From: an uncultured Prevotellaceae bacterium
GTDB taxonomy: Bacteria > Bacteroidota > Bacteroidia > Bacteroidales > Bacteroidaceae
Length of the DNA: 32,170 bases
Reading direction: 5' to 3'
NCBI GenBank assembly: GCA_945833925.1
Contig: CAMAFX010000024.1
Coordinates: forward strand, 1-32,170
The notes under the pieces are model-generated. The model was given only the letters and a program-made list of their open reading frames with translations. It made no database searches and was not told the DNA's origin. Shown here one piece after another: positions 15,789-23,542 of the stretch; position 1 is the stretch's first letter; the number at the start of each line of letters is the position of its first letter. The position numbers and the translations under genes were made by a program.

Positions 15789-17030
15789 ATGATTATTTTT
15801 GATGCTGTTGCTCCTGCTGTAGAGGAGTCAAAGGAATATGTAAACGGTTTGGACACGTTGTGGGTGTTATTGGGTGCAATGCTCGTGTTCTGGATGCAGC
15901 CCGGTTTTGCTCTTGTTGAGGCAGGAATGACCCGTGCCAAGAATGCGGCAAACATCCTGATGAAGAACTTCTGCGACTTTATGGCAGGAACCATCCTTTA
16001 CTGGATACTTGGTTTCAGTCTGATGTATGGTGCCGGAAGCGCATGGTTTGGCTGGGAGGGTTTCTTCTTTATTGGTGAAGACTCGAACGTTCCTGCAGAA
16101 TGTACATTCATCTTCCAGACCGTCTTCTGTGCAACTGCCGCAACCATCGTAAGTGGTGCTATGGCAGAGCGTACAAAGTTCTCAATGTATCTGGTTTACA
16201 GTATGCTGATCAGCGCATTCATCTATCCTATCGAAGGTCACTGGAGTTGGGGAGGAGGATGGCTCAGCGAGATGGGCTTCCACGATTTTGCAGGTTCTAC
16301 AGTAGTTCATCTTTGCGGTGGTGCCTTGGCTTTGGCAGGAGCCCTGGTTCTTGGTCCACGTATCGGCAAATATGACAAGAACAAGAACAGCCGAGCAATT
16401 CCAGGTCACTCGCTTATGCTCTGTGCGCTGGGCGTATTCTGCCTGTGGGTGGGATGGTTCGGATTCAACCCTTGCTCAACCGTAGCAGCAACAGGCTATG
16501 CAAATGCCGTAAGTATGAGTCATGTGTTTGTCACGACAAATATGGCAGCTGCGGTAGGCGGTATGGTTGCATTGCTTTACACCTGGATTGTTGACGGAAA
16601 GCCTTCGCTCTCAATGGTTTGCAACGGTGTTCTGGCAGGTCTTGTTGGTATCACTGCAGGTTGCGACTGTGTTGAGATATGGGCAAGTTTCGTGATCGGT
16701 GCAGTCACCTCTCTGATTATGTGTATAAGCGTAAATGTTATAGATAAAGTCTTCAAGATTGACGATCCAGTTGGTGCTGTCAGCGTACACGGAGTTGGAG
16801 GTTTTGTAGGTACAATCCTTGCCGGTGTCTTCTGCAACCCAGCAGTTGACGGAGTTGAGTGCTCAATTGGCGTTCAGGCTCTCGGTGCCTTTGCTGTGGC
16901 AGGCTTCGCCTTTGTCTGCGGTATGATAATCTTCCTCGGCATCAAGTATACCGTTGGTCTCCGTGTTGAGGAAAGAATAGAGGAAGAAGGACTCGACATT
17001 TACGAGCACGGTGAACTTTGCTATAACTGA
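15789..17030 (+). CDS. amt: Ammonium transporter
   Basis: Amt proteins form trimeric channels for ammonium in the inner membrane. The 413-residue protein has about eleven membrane segments. It carries the family signature DFAGSTVVH with Asp166 and the first pore His174, and the second pore His334 in the SVHGVGGFVGT block. GAMAERTKFSMYL and WVGWFGFNP also match. The N-terminus is short and lacks the cleaved signal of E. coli AmtB, which is common in Amt. The acidic C-terminal tail after TVGLRVEERIEEEGLD is the part that PII proteins bind. It lies 33 bases after glnB and is very likely co-transcribed. Confidence 0.97.
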   Translation: MIIFDAVAPAVEESKEYVNGLDTLWVLLGAMLVFWMQPGFALVEAGMTRAKNAANILMKNFCDFMAGTILYWILGFSLMYGAGSAWFGWEGFFFIGEDSNVPAECTFIFQTVFCATAATIVSGAMAERTKFSMYLVYSMLISAFIYPIEGHWSWGGGWLSEMGFHDFAGSTVVHLCGGALALAGALVLGPRIGKYDKNKNSRAIPGHSLMLCALGVFCLWVGWFGFNPCSTVAATGYANAVSMSHVFVTTNMAAAVGGMVALLYTWIVDGKPSLSMVCNGVLAGLVGITAGCDCVEIWASFVIGAVTSLIMCISVNVIDKVFKIDDPVGAVSVHGVGGFVGTILAGVFCNPAVDGVECSIGVQALGAFAVAGFAFVCGMIIFLGIKYTVGLRVEERIEEEGLDIYEHGELCYN

Positions 17031-17126
17031 TAACAAATTAAAATTGTATAATGTCTAATTTGATAGTACAAGAATGATGCATTCCTTAAATGGAAAACAT
17101 TCTTTTGTTGGTTGTTTTAAATTGAG

Positions 17127-17154
17127 TATAGGTGGGCTGTGAAGTCCGCCTATA
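17127..17154 (+). terminator. Stem-loop downstream of amt
   Basis: TATAGGTGG (17127-17135) and CCGCCTATA (17146-17154) pair over 9 bp with one G-T. Only a short T-run follows. It is probably the end of the operon transcript. Confidence 0.6.
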
Positions 17155-17290
17155 TTTGGATATTATCATAAACTGATTGATTGAATGAATGAAAGTTCGG
17201 CTACCGCTACGTAAATCGAAAAATATACAAGCGCAACATGCGCAGGTTCCGCATCAGTATTTTTGAACTCCCGATGCGGCTTTTTCAAGG
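17155..17290 (+). ncRNA. Candidate small RNA or structured 3' region
   Basis: The gene-free gap 17031-17499 contains several hairpins in a row: GCGCAACATGCGC (17231-17243), a CCGCATC/GATGCGG stem (17249-17255 with 17273-17279) followed by CTTTTTC as in an intrinsic terminator, and TGCTC/GAGCA (17291-17295 with 17300-17304). No reading frame of note is present. A TATATTTG at 17151-17158 could serve as a -7 box, but the -33 element is missing. A small RNA or the tail of the amt message are both possible. Confidence 0.3.
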
Positions 17291-17329
17291 TGCTCGGTAG
17301 AGCATGTCAGAACGCATCTTAGACACTTT

Positions 17330-17346
17330 CTATATACAGTATATAG
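17330..17346. promoter_or_regulatory. 17-bp perfect palindrome upstream of a promoter
   Basis: CTATATAC-A-GTATATAG is a perfect palindrome with 8-base arms and a single central base. It lies 57 bases upstream of the -33 box at 17403. It could be an operator for a dimeric regulator of the gene at 17500 or simply A/T-rich chance. Confidence 0.4.
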
Positions 17347-17402
17347 GAGAGAAACTTGAAAAATCATTTTGTCCAATACGTATCATACTTTTTTTTACTT
17401 TA

Positions 17403-17434
17403 TTTGGTGGTTTCAAAACTTCTCCTTACCTTTG
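17403..17434 (+). promoter_or_regulatory. Promoter of the secreted protein gene at 17500
   Basis: TTTG (17403-17406), 20 bases, TACCTTTG (17427-17434): a full Bacteroidetes promoter ending 65 bases before the ATG. Confidence 0.75.
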
Positions 17435-17499
17435 CTGCAGAGTTTGGGATTAAGTGAAAAATCAATAAATCTGGTGATTAACCATACCGTCTACGAACT

Positions 17500-18354
17500 A
17501 TGAAAAGAACAATACTTATCATCCTTGCCTTTACAATGTCATTGGCATCAGTAGTAGCACAGACAGAGAACCCGCGTGGTGTGTATAAATTGAAGTCTTT
17601 GATTGACAAGACAGGATTGGAAATCAACGCGCCGTTCGATCAGTATAAGGTGTGTACGGACAGCGTCACTTTGATGGTGAGCGTGCACGGTAAAAACTTC
17701 CTAATCGAGAAAAATGACAAAGACACTTACAACTACACGGGTGAAGAACCAGATGCAACAGATTCCACCAAGACTCGCATCTTTGACAGTAACGCAGAAC
17801 ACTTCACGCTAAAATGGTGGAGTAGAAACTCTAACCACATGTTTTTCCCAAAGAATGACTGGTGTACAGAGTATTACGTCGCAACCCGATATTCTGACAT
17901 GGGTAAGATAGTGTTTGACGCTCTAATGACTCCAGCATCGACGGAAGTTGATAAGAAAGCCCCAATTTACGGCACCTGGTATGTTGTCGATGTATTTGAC
18001 GATATGGTTGATGTAAAGAAGTTTATCAAGGAGCAGAAAAAGGAAGGAAAGACTTTTTCTGATACACCAGCAAATCCGAACGACATCATTGTCATCACTC
18101 CCGAGCACATGGTACACATTGGTGGGAGAGTCTATGAGTTCTTCAGCGATGGCAAGACCTATTTTAATAACGTGAAGGATACTTCTGCAGAGTTTAGAAA
18201 CAAGATAACATGGCTCAATCCCGATCTCATCACTGTGTCAGTAACTCGCAATAACGGCAAGTTCACCGACTACCAACTGTGGCATCGTATCAAGAGCAAC
18301 GTCGCTCCTATGAGCAGAATCGTTCACCAATATAATTCTTCCAGAGGTTTTTAG
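17500..18354 (+). CDS. Secreted protein of unknown function, possibly two lipocalin-like halves
   Basis: I do not recognise a firm family. The 284-residue protein has a clear signal peptide (about 1-20, ending VVAQ) and a beta-rich mature part. Two segments begin alike: RGVYKLKSLID near the start and YGTWYVVDVFD in the middle. Each is followed by a stretch with Trp and charged residues, such as LKWWSRNSN and YQLWHRIK. This suggests two similar beta-barrel domains of the lipocalin-like kind found in many Bacteroidetes secreted proteins (DUF4488 is one possible match). It has no lipobox, so it is likely periplasmic or released. It has its own promoter and is convergent with the next gene, 8 bases away, with no room for a separate terminator. 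Confidence 0.75.
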   Translation: MKRTILIILAFTMSLASVVAQTENPRGVYKLKSLIDKTGLEINAPFDQYKVCTDSVTLMVSVHGKNFLIEKNDKDTYNYTGEEPDATDSTKTRIFDSNAEHFTLKWWSRNSNHMFFPKNDWCTEYYVATRYSDMGKIVFDALMTPASTEVDKKAPIYGTWYVVDVFDDMVDVKKFIKEQKKEGKTFSDTPANPNDIIVITPEHMVHIGGRVYEFFSDGKTYFNNVKDTSAEFRNKITWLNPDLITVSVTRNNGKFTDYQLWHRIKSNVAPMSRIVHQYNSSRGF

Positions 18355-18362
18355 ATAGTAAC

Positions 18363-18878
18363 TTAAACAGGTCTTTCGCTGTTCCTATCTTCAAGAAAAT
18401 GCATATAGGTGCGGATGGCAGTTTCGACCATCCTGATGCAGGGGCGCTTGCGGTAGTATTCGTCGGTACGTGCTTCTGGAGTGGCACAAATAACTATGTC
18501 GGGAATTGTGCCGTCTGCACGCTGCTTGTTCAGTCCTAACAGTTCCTTGCAGATGATGCTTCCGGTTTGTGCTTTGAAATCGGCAGCCAATTGCTGTACT
18601 GCGGCGTAAGTCTGCTTTTTGACCTCCTGATTCGCTTCGGGGCACGAAGTCTCCAGACCTGCCAGCATAAACATACCCAACGCACTGCCACAAGTCTCAC
18701 GCATTCTGCCTATTCCGCCGCCGTAAGGCGCACTCATCTTTGCCATAAGATTGTATGGCACATCATACCAGTCGGCAAAGGTAAGTGCTACTGACTGCGA
18801 ACAGTTATATCCCTGTTTGAAGAGTTCTACGCCACGCGCTACTCTTCTCTCTGTTTCTTCTTTCCAATCAATCATCAT
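18363..18878 (-). CDS. C_GCAxxG_C_C family (putative redox or metal-binding) protein
   Basis: This family of small cysteine-rich proteins is widespread in anaerobes; its function is not settled, and a redox or metal role is assumed. The 171-residue sequence has the cysteine pattern of the family: GYNC (Cys26), ETCGSALG (Cys63, in place of the strict GCAxxG), IICKELLG (Cys110) and KRPC (Cys147), with additional Cys79 and Cys131. The GGGIGRMR block at about 53-60 is also typical. It has no signal peptide, so it is cytoplasmic. It has its own consensus promoter and is convergent with the secreted protein at 17500-18354. Confidence 0.88.
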   Translation of the reverse strand: MMIDWKEETERRVARGVELFKQGYNCSQSVALTFADWYDVPYNLMAKMSAPYGGGIGRMRETCGSALGMFMLAGLETSCPEANQEVKKQTYAAVQQLAADFKAQTGSIICKELLGLNKQRADGTIPDIVICATPEARTDEYYRKRPCIRMVETAIRTYMHFLEDRNSERPV

Positions 18879-18908
18879 GCTGCACGATTCTTTCTATATA
18901 TACCTTGT

Positions 18909-18940
18909 CAAAGGTACTACTTTTTCTGCATCTGTGCAAA
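18909..18940 (-). promoter_or_regulatory. Promoter of the C_GCAxxG_C_C gene
   Basis: The minus strand has TTTG (18937-18940), 20 bases, then TACCTTTG (18909-18916), with the -7 box 30 bases before the ATG. It nearly duplicates the -7 box of the gene at 17500. Confidence 0.75.
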
Positions 18941-18962
18941 TTGGCGTTCTGATAATTTTCTT

Positions 18963-21900
18963 TTAACGAACTACTATCTTCTTTCCGTCTTTAATATTTA
19001 TTCCACGTTCCATTTTGGCAAGTTGTCTGCCACTAAGGTCAAATATGTGATTATTGTCAATAGATGCAGAGTGGTTGACATTGCTGACATGAGTGTCATC
19101 CGGTCCTTTGGAACTCAAGCGATAGAGACGGAAGTTGTCCACCTTGAACCACGACTCATTTGGGGTCTCGGAAGTGGCAGCGCCAATCTCAACGCTCTTG
19201 CTTGCTTCCTCGACATCAAAATACACCTTTATAGTCTGCAGACTGACATTGTCGCCATTGTAGATGACAGCCTCGTTGTTAAGGTCGTCGCCCTCTGCTG
19301 CGTGATTGAAGAAGCCCCTTACATCGTCGGCAAAGACACACTGCCTGCCTACACGGGCAAGTCCGTTGTCGCGGTTGGATGCCAGCATATCGACAGCAAG
19401 CATATAGCGTCCGTTTGGCAAGGTGACGTGTTGAGACACGCTAACCTCCTTGACCTGACCGTCCCATATTCCGAACAGATAGTCACCGTCGGTGGCAGCA
19501 TCCACCATACCGTTGCGCTTGTTGACACCATACCATCCGAGGTCTGTTCTGTTGAGTGTCCAGCCCTTTGGTGCCTTTCCTGTAAGAGTCTTTCCGTCAG
19601 CCTCGAAACTTGGATTGACAATAAGACTTGTCATCTCCTCGGCACCTGTACGTCGGTAGAGGCGGAACTTGTCGAAGCATGTCCAGTCGTTGGCGGCTCC
19701 CTCGCTCTTCTTGATTCCTATCACGACATTCTTCGGCTCGTCGAGTGTGAACTCCAGTTCGACCTCGTACAGTCCCTTGTCGAAATAGTGCGCTGCATCG
19801 GACTGGTTGTTGGGTATGTAGCCATACTGAGTATTGACACCTGTTGACCCGTTCTTTCCCGCTTCGTCAAGAATAGAGTGGACTGCAACAGTCTGTCCGT
19901 CAACATAAATCTGCGGGCGTACGGCCTCAGTCCCAGCTTTCCTCTTGCCTACGGCATCGTCTATGCCACCGTCACGATAGAAAGCCTGGCAAGTCACCTT
20001 ATACTTTCCTGCCGGCATACTATGAATTGTCTGATGAAAATCGAATGATTGGCTGTTGAATGACTCGGCATTGAAACTACCTCCATTCTGATCGTTCCAA
20101 CCGCCCTGTGCAAGGTCGCCCCACATGCTCGATGCAGGTTCGCCACGGTTGAAGTCGGGATAGTTGAGGAGCGCGGTGATGTCGATATCGGTGCTATTTT
20201 GTCCTTCATCGCTGTTCTTTTGCATTATATCCTCGATGGTGAAGAGTTGCCATTTTGCCAGACTGCTGTTCATGTCGGACGATGCAAAGATAGACTCGCC
20301 GACGTTGGAGGGAGCAGTAAGCAGATCTCCTCCGGCAGTACACATTATATAATATACATTGTCGGCACCATCAACAGGAACGAAGGTGACGTCGGCGCAG
20401 GAAGGGTCGCCAGCCACACGGTCCATCCAGAGATCGTTGTCCATCTGCAGTGTCGAGCCAACAGCCTGCAGATAATAGCCGCGCTTGGCATCGACAAGAT
20501 TGACAGGAGTGCCGGCTGCACCGAGAGCTGCGTGCGCATTATACTGAGCGCCCCAGTCATAGTACCTGCCTGTTGCCACGTTATACAGTTTGTAGTTGAT
20601 GTACTTTCCGTTCTCGTCTTTTGTCTTGATGGATGTTGATTCGCCTATGGAACGAACATCGACCGGAGTTTCCTTCATCAGTCTTACAAAATAAAGACTT
20701 GGATAATAAGTTGACTTCGATCCAACAACCTTAAGCGTGAAGGAGTCATTGACCTCGCCCTTTTCATTATATACAAACGACTCGGGCAAAGCAATCTCGT
20801 AGTTCACGAAGTTGCCGTCGACAGTGCCCATTCCGTCATTAATGCTAAAGACATCGAGCAGGGCGTCGTTGACATAGATGGCGCCACGGCGGCCGGCATC
20901 GTTGCGGGCAAAACGGAGCATAATGCTCAGTCCCTTGCTTTCACGTTCGGGATTAGCCAAGACGTACTGCACCCATCCCATAGCCTTGTCTTCGGCACTG
21001 CGGTAGTTCTCGTCCGACCAACTGCCGTGAACGTCGGTGCTCCACGACGTGACGCCAGCCTCGCTCTGCTGCTCGCCCGTAGCAATGAAACTGATGGTTC
21101 GAGCGTCGAGTGCCAGCACGGCAGCCTCCTTCTTTGCCCACTCGCTGTTCAGGTAGGTCTCGACAGTTGCCTGGTAGAAGTAGTTGCTTACTCGTGTATG
21201 GTGGAGCGTGTAATATGGTGCAAGGATGAGGTCCTTCCAAGAATAGTTTGTGGCGAACCTGTCACTGCGGCTTGCATCGAGACTAAACTGGAGGGTGCTT
21301 GCAGAGTTCTCGTCAGCAGATATCCTGCTAAGCACCTCTGAGCGTTCTCCCAACAGAAGCGGTGCGGATGCCAGACTCTTCTTGCCGCAATACGAGTCGG
21401 GAGCGTGGCCCATTCGCTCTCCGAGCGCATATTCGTGATAGAGCGATTCGTAGTTGGCGTCGTCAGCAGATGCCGACGTGGTGCGAGCACCGAGCAGTAT
21501 GGGGCCATACTTGAAGGCGATATAGTCGGGCAAGTTGGGGCATTGCTCGTATCTCAGCGTCATAGGCAGACTTACCACGATCTTGTCTCCCTTCTTGAAG
21601 GACGAATGCAGACTGTAGTAGGACGAAGCCTTCGTAGCACTGACGTCCTGTGGAACACCGTTGTAGACAACAGCAAATCCTTCGCCTACCCATGACGGCT
21701 TGCGTATGGCCATAGTAAACTCGCCGTCGCGGTCGATGGTCAGTGTGGACTGCTGGCTGTATGGGAACTCCGTCTGCTGTGTTATGCCGAATGTGCCATT
21801 GTCGAGTACGGAAGGCACGAAAAGGTTGACATACAAAGTGTTCTGTCCGCTATGAGTGTAGATGAAATGAGCGTACTTTGAGTGATTCTCCATACCCGTG

Positions 21901-23186
21901 CCGACACAGCACCACATGTCCTGGTTCTCCTTGGAGTAGATTCGGTAACTCTGAGGACGCAGAGGTGTGAAATAGACGTATCCGCCAGTCAGAGGGTCCT
22001 GGGTGGAGAGAATATGGTTCCACGTAGTGCTCTCGTAGAAGTCCACATACTTTGCGTCGTGGGTGGCATCGAAGAGATTCTCCGAGAGTTTCAACATATT
22101 GTTGGAGTTGCAACTCTCCGGACCGTTTGCCTCCTCAACATAGCGGCTGGCAGCACTGGCGGCATTAAACCACTCGTTCATGCTGTTGCCACCGATACAC
22201 ACCGTACGGTTGCTGACCACGTCAGTCCAGAAGTTCATGGCAGCCGTACTGTATCGTGCTGCATCCTTGTCCTCGGCACTAATGCGTGCGAATCCTATAT
22301 ATTTAGGGACCTGAGTGTTAGCGTGGTTGTTGTCAAGGAATGTGGGGTTGAGCGTCTGCATTCCGTTCACCATCCTGTTGTGACTGTAGCGCTTGGCTGC
22401 TGCAAGATACTTGTTGTCGGCGAAGATCTTATATGCGTCGACAAGCGTTTCGTTGACACCGCCATGCTCCGTGTCGAGCCAGGCCTGCATCTTGTCGTCC
22501 GACAACTTGCTTATCAGGTTGACGTGCCAGTCGCATAGTTTGCGGTAAAGTTCCTTTGCCTGTGCAGCCTCTTGTCCGTCCATATAGATGTACATATCGC
22601 GAAGTCCTGCCAGAATCTTGTGCTGACAGTATAGGGGCACGGCACACGAGCCGAAGTTACCGACATTGCCTGCGTATGTGGCTTTCCAGGCATCGTTGCA
22701 CGGCTGACCGCCGATAAATCCGTAAAGACCTTCCTTATTGTTATCGTATACATCCTGACAATCCTTCAGAACAGCAAGCATATGGCCGACGCGCTCGCGA
22801 ATGTTGTTTTTCGTAACAACGTCGCGCGTGGCTGCGTATGCCAGAGCCAGAGCCGTCATATAGTGACCGCCCACATGTCCGTCGAGACGGAAGTTGCCAC
22901 TGCCCCAGTTCTCGAAATTGGGATGAGCCTTCTCCCATCCTGCATACTTGCCCGAGAATGTGCTGCCACTGGCGGCGCCCGGCAGAGCCTGACGCACGTA
23001 TGGCGTGAGCAGTCTGTCTACATCATAACTCATCAGTGTCCTGACATTAAGTTCCTGAGCGGTCTTCATTGCCCCTTCGCCCAGCGTCACCTCTTCAAGG
23101 TCGAAGTGCTGAGGATACAGTTCGCTCTGCGCACTGGCAGTGATAGATGCACACGCAAGAGCAACGCTTAAAAAGATCTTTTTCAT
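18963..23186 (-). CDS. GH127-family secreted glycosidase with appended binding modules
   Basis: A 1407-residue exported protein (signal peptide about 1-19, SASAQ). Its first ~650 residues are a GH127 (DUF1680) enzyme of the beta-L-arabinofuranosidase type. The four residues of the HypBA1 zinc site are present by motif: Glu338 (SMNEWF), Cys359 (PESCN), Cys426 and Cys427 (DMWCCVG). One of the adjacent cysteines is the expected nucleophile. The large C-terminal half holds a beta-sandwich region, then at about 870-1010 a segment recalling ricin-type folds (LYNVATGRYYDWG). Two jelly-roll-like modules follow (about 1030-1190 and 1190-1370), the second starting IVNPSFEADG. The chain ends with a short tail (about 1380-1407, FDLSGRQL ... 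GKKIVVR). The probable substrate is a plant arabinan or arabinose-decorated glycoprotein. No transport genes accompany it. Confidence 0.85.
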   Translation of the reverse strand: MKKIFLSVALACASITASAQSELYPQHFDLEEVTLGEGAMKTAQELNVRTLMSYDVDRLLTPYVRQALPGAASGSTFSGKYAGWEKAHPNFENWGSGNFRLDGHVGGHYMTALALAYAATRDVVTKNNIRERVGHMLAVLKDCQDVYDNNKEGLYGFIGGQPCNDAWKATYAGNVGNFGSCAVPLYCQHKILAGLRDMYIYMDGQEAAQAKELYRKLCDWHVNLISKLSDDKMQAWLDTEHGGVNETLVDAYKIFADNKYLAAAKRYSHNRMVNGMQTLNPTFLDNNHANTQVPKYIGFARISAEDKDAARYSTAAMNFWTDVVSNRTVCIGGNSMNEWFNAASAASRYVEEANGPESCNSNNMLKLSENLFDATHDAKYVDFYESTTWNHILSTQDPLTGGYVYFTPLRPQSYRIYSKENQDMWCCVGTGMENHSKYAHFIYTHSGQNTLYVNLFVPSVLDNGTFGITQQTEFPYSQQSTLTIDRDGEFTMAIRKPSWVGEGFAVVYNGVPQDVSATKASSYYSLHSSFKKGDKIVVSLPMTLRYEQCPNLPDYIAFKYGPILLGARTTSASADDANYESLYHEYALGERMGHAPDSYCGKKSLASAPLLLGERSEVLSRISADENSASTLQFSLDASRSDRFATNYSWKDLILAPYYTLHHTRVSNYFYQATVETYLNSEWAKKEAAVLALDARTISFIATGEQQSEAGVTSWSTDVHGSWSDENYRSAEDKAMGWVQYVLANPERESKGLSIMLRFARNDAGRRGAIYVNDALLDVFSINDGMGTVDGNFVNYEIALPESFVYNEKGEVNDSFTLKVVGSKSTYYPSLYFVRLMKETPVDVRSIGESTSIKTKDENGKYINYKLYNVATGRYYDWGAQYNAHAALGAAGTPVNLVDAKRGYYLQAVGSTLQMDNDLWMDRVAGDPSCADVTFVPVDGADNVYYIMCTAGGDLLTAPSNVGESIFASSDMNSSLAKWQLFTIEDIMQKNSDEGQNSTDIDITALLNYPDFNRGEPASSMWGDLAQGGWNDQNGGSFNAESFNSQSFDFHQTIHSMPAGKYKVTCQAFYRDGGIDDAVGKRKAGTEAVRPQIYVDGQTVAVHSILDEAGKNGSTGVNTQYGYIPNNQSDAAHYFDKGLYEVELEFTLDEPKNVVIGIKKSEGAANDWTCFDKFRLYRRTGAEEMTSLIVNPSFEADGKTLTGKAPKGWTLNRTDLGWYGVNKRNGMVDAATDGDYLFGIWDGQVKEVSVSQHVTLPNGRYMLAVDMLASNRDNGLARVGRQCVFADDVRGFFNHAAEGDDLNNEAVIYNGDNVSLQTIKVYFDVEEASKSVEIGAATSETPNESWFKVDNFRLYRLSSKGPDDTHVSNVNHSASIDNNHIFDLSGRQLAKMERGINIKDGKKIVVR

Positions 23187-23233
23187 ATAGATTGATTGTT
23201 TTCAATTGTATACAAGTTACAGCCTCTGTCCTT

Positions 23234-23308
23234 CATTTCATTCATTCAAAACCATACCAATAGTCGGATAGAACCATTTCATTCATTCAAAACTAAATTA
23301 TCAGTCGG
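23234..23308. repeat. Two direct repeats with 41-bp spacing
   Basis: CATTTCATTCATTCAAAAC occurs at 23234-23252 and again at 23275-23293. AGTCGG recurs at the same 41-base offset (23262-23267 and 23303-23308). The order is therefore 19-bp box, spacer, AGTCGG, twice. This may be an operator or a short duplication. Confidence 0.75.
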
Positions 23309-23344
23309 TCCTTATAATATATTTATTATAGAACTAAGCCTGTG

Positions 23345-23352
23345 CAAAATTA
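23345..23352 (-). promoter_or_regulatory. -7 box for the GH127 gene
   Basis: The minus strand reads TAATTTTG, 158 bases before the ATG. It has no clear TTTG partner. If it is used, the 41-bp direct repeats fall in the 5' leader. Confidence 0.45.
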
Positions 23353-23489
23353 TGAATTATTTTTCATAAATTAGCATATTTATGTTTCATAGTTGAAAAA
23401 AATGGTTTCATATTCATCCCTTTATGGTCTGAATTGGTTCATCTTCACTGCAACGTAAACAATTATATTCACAATTTTCAAGGCAACGA

Positions 23490-23520
23490 TTTGATAAGAG
23501 ATTTTTTTTGCGTACTTTTG
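23490..23520 (+). promoter_or_regulatory. Promoter of the GH27 gene
   Basis: TTTG (23490-23493), 19 bases, TACTTTTG (23513-23520): a perfect consensus pair, 22 bases before the ATG at 23543. Confidence 0.8.
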
Positions 23521-23542
23521 CGACAATAAAAAATACATAACG

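Larger units (their letters stand above)
23187..23542. other. Divergent regulatory region between GH127 and GH27
   Basis: This 356-base gap has no gene. It holds two 41-bp-spaced direct repeats (23234-23308), a -7 box for the leftward gene (23345-23352), a complete promoter for the rightward gene (23490-23520) and otherwise A/T-rich sequence. Confidence 0.7.
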
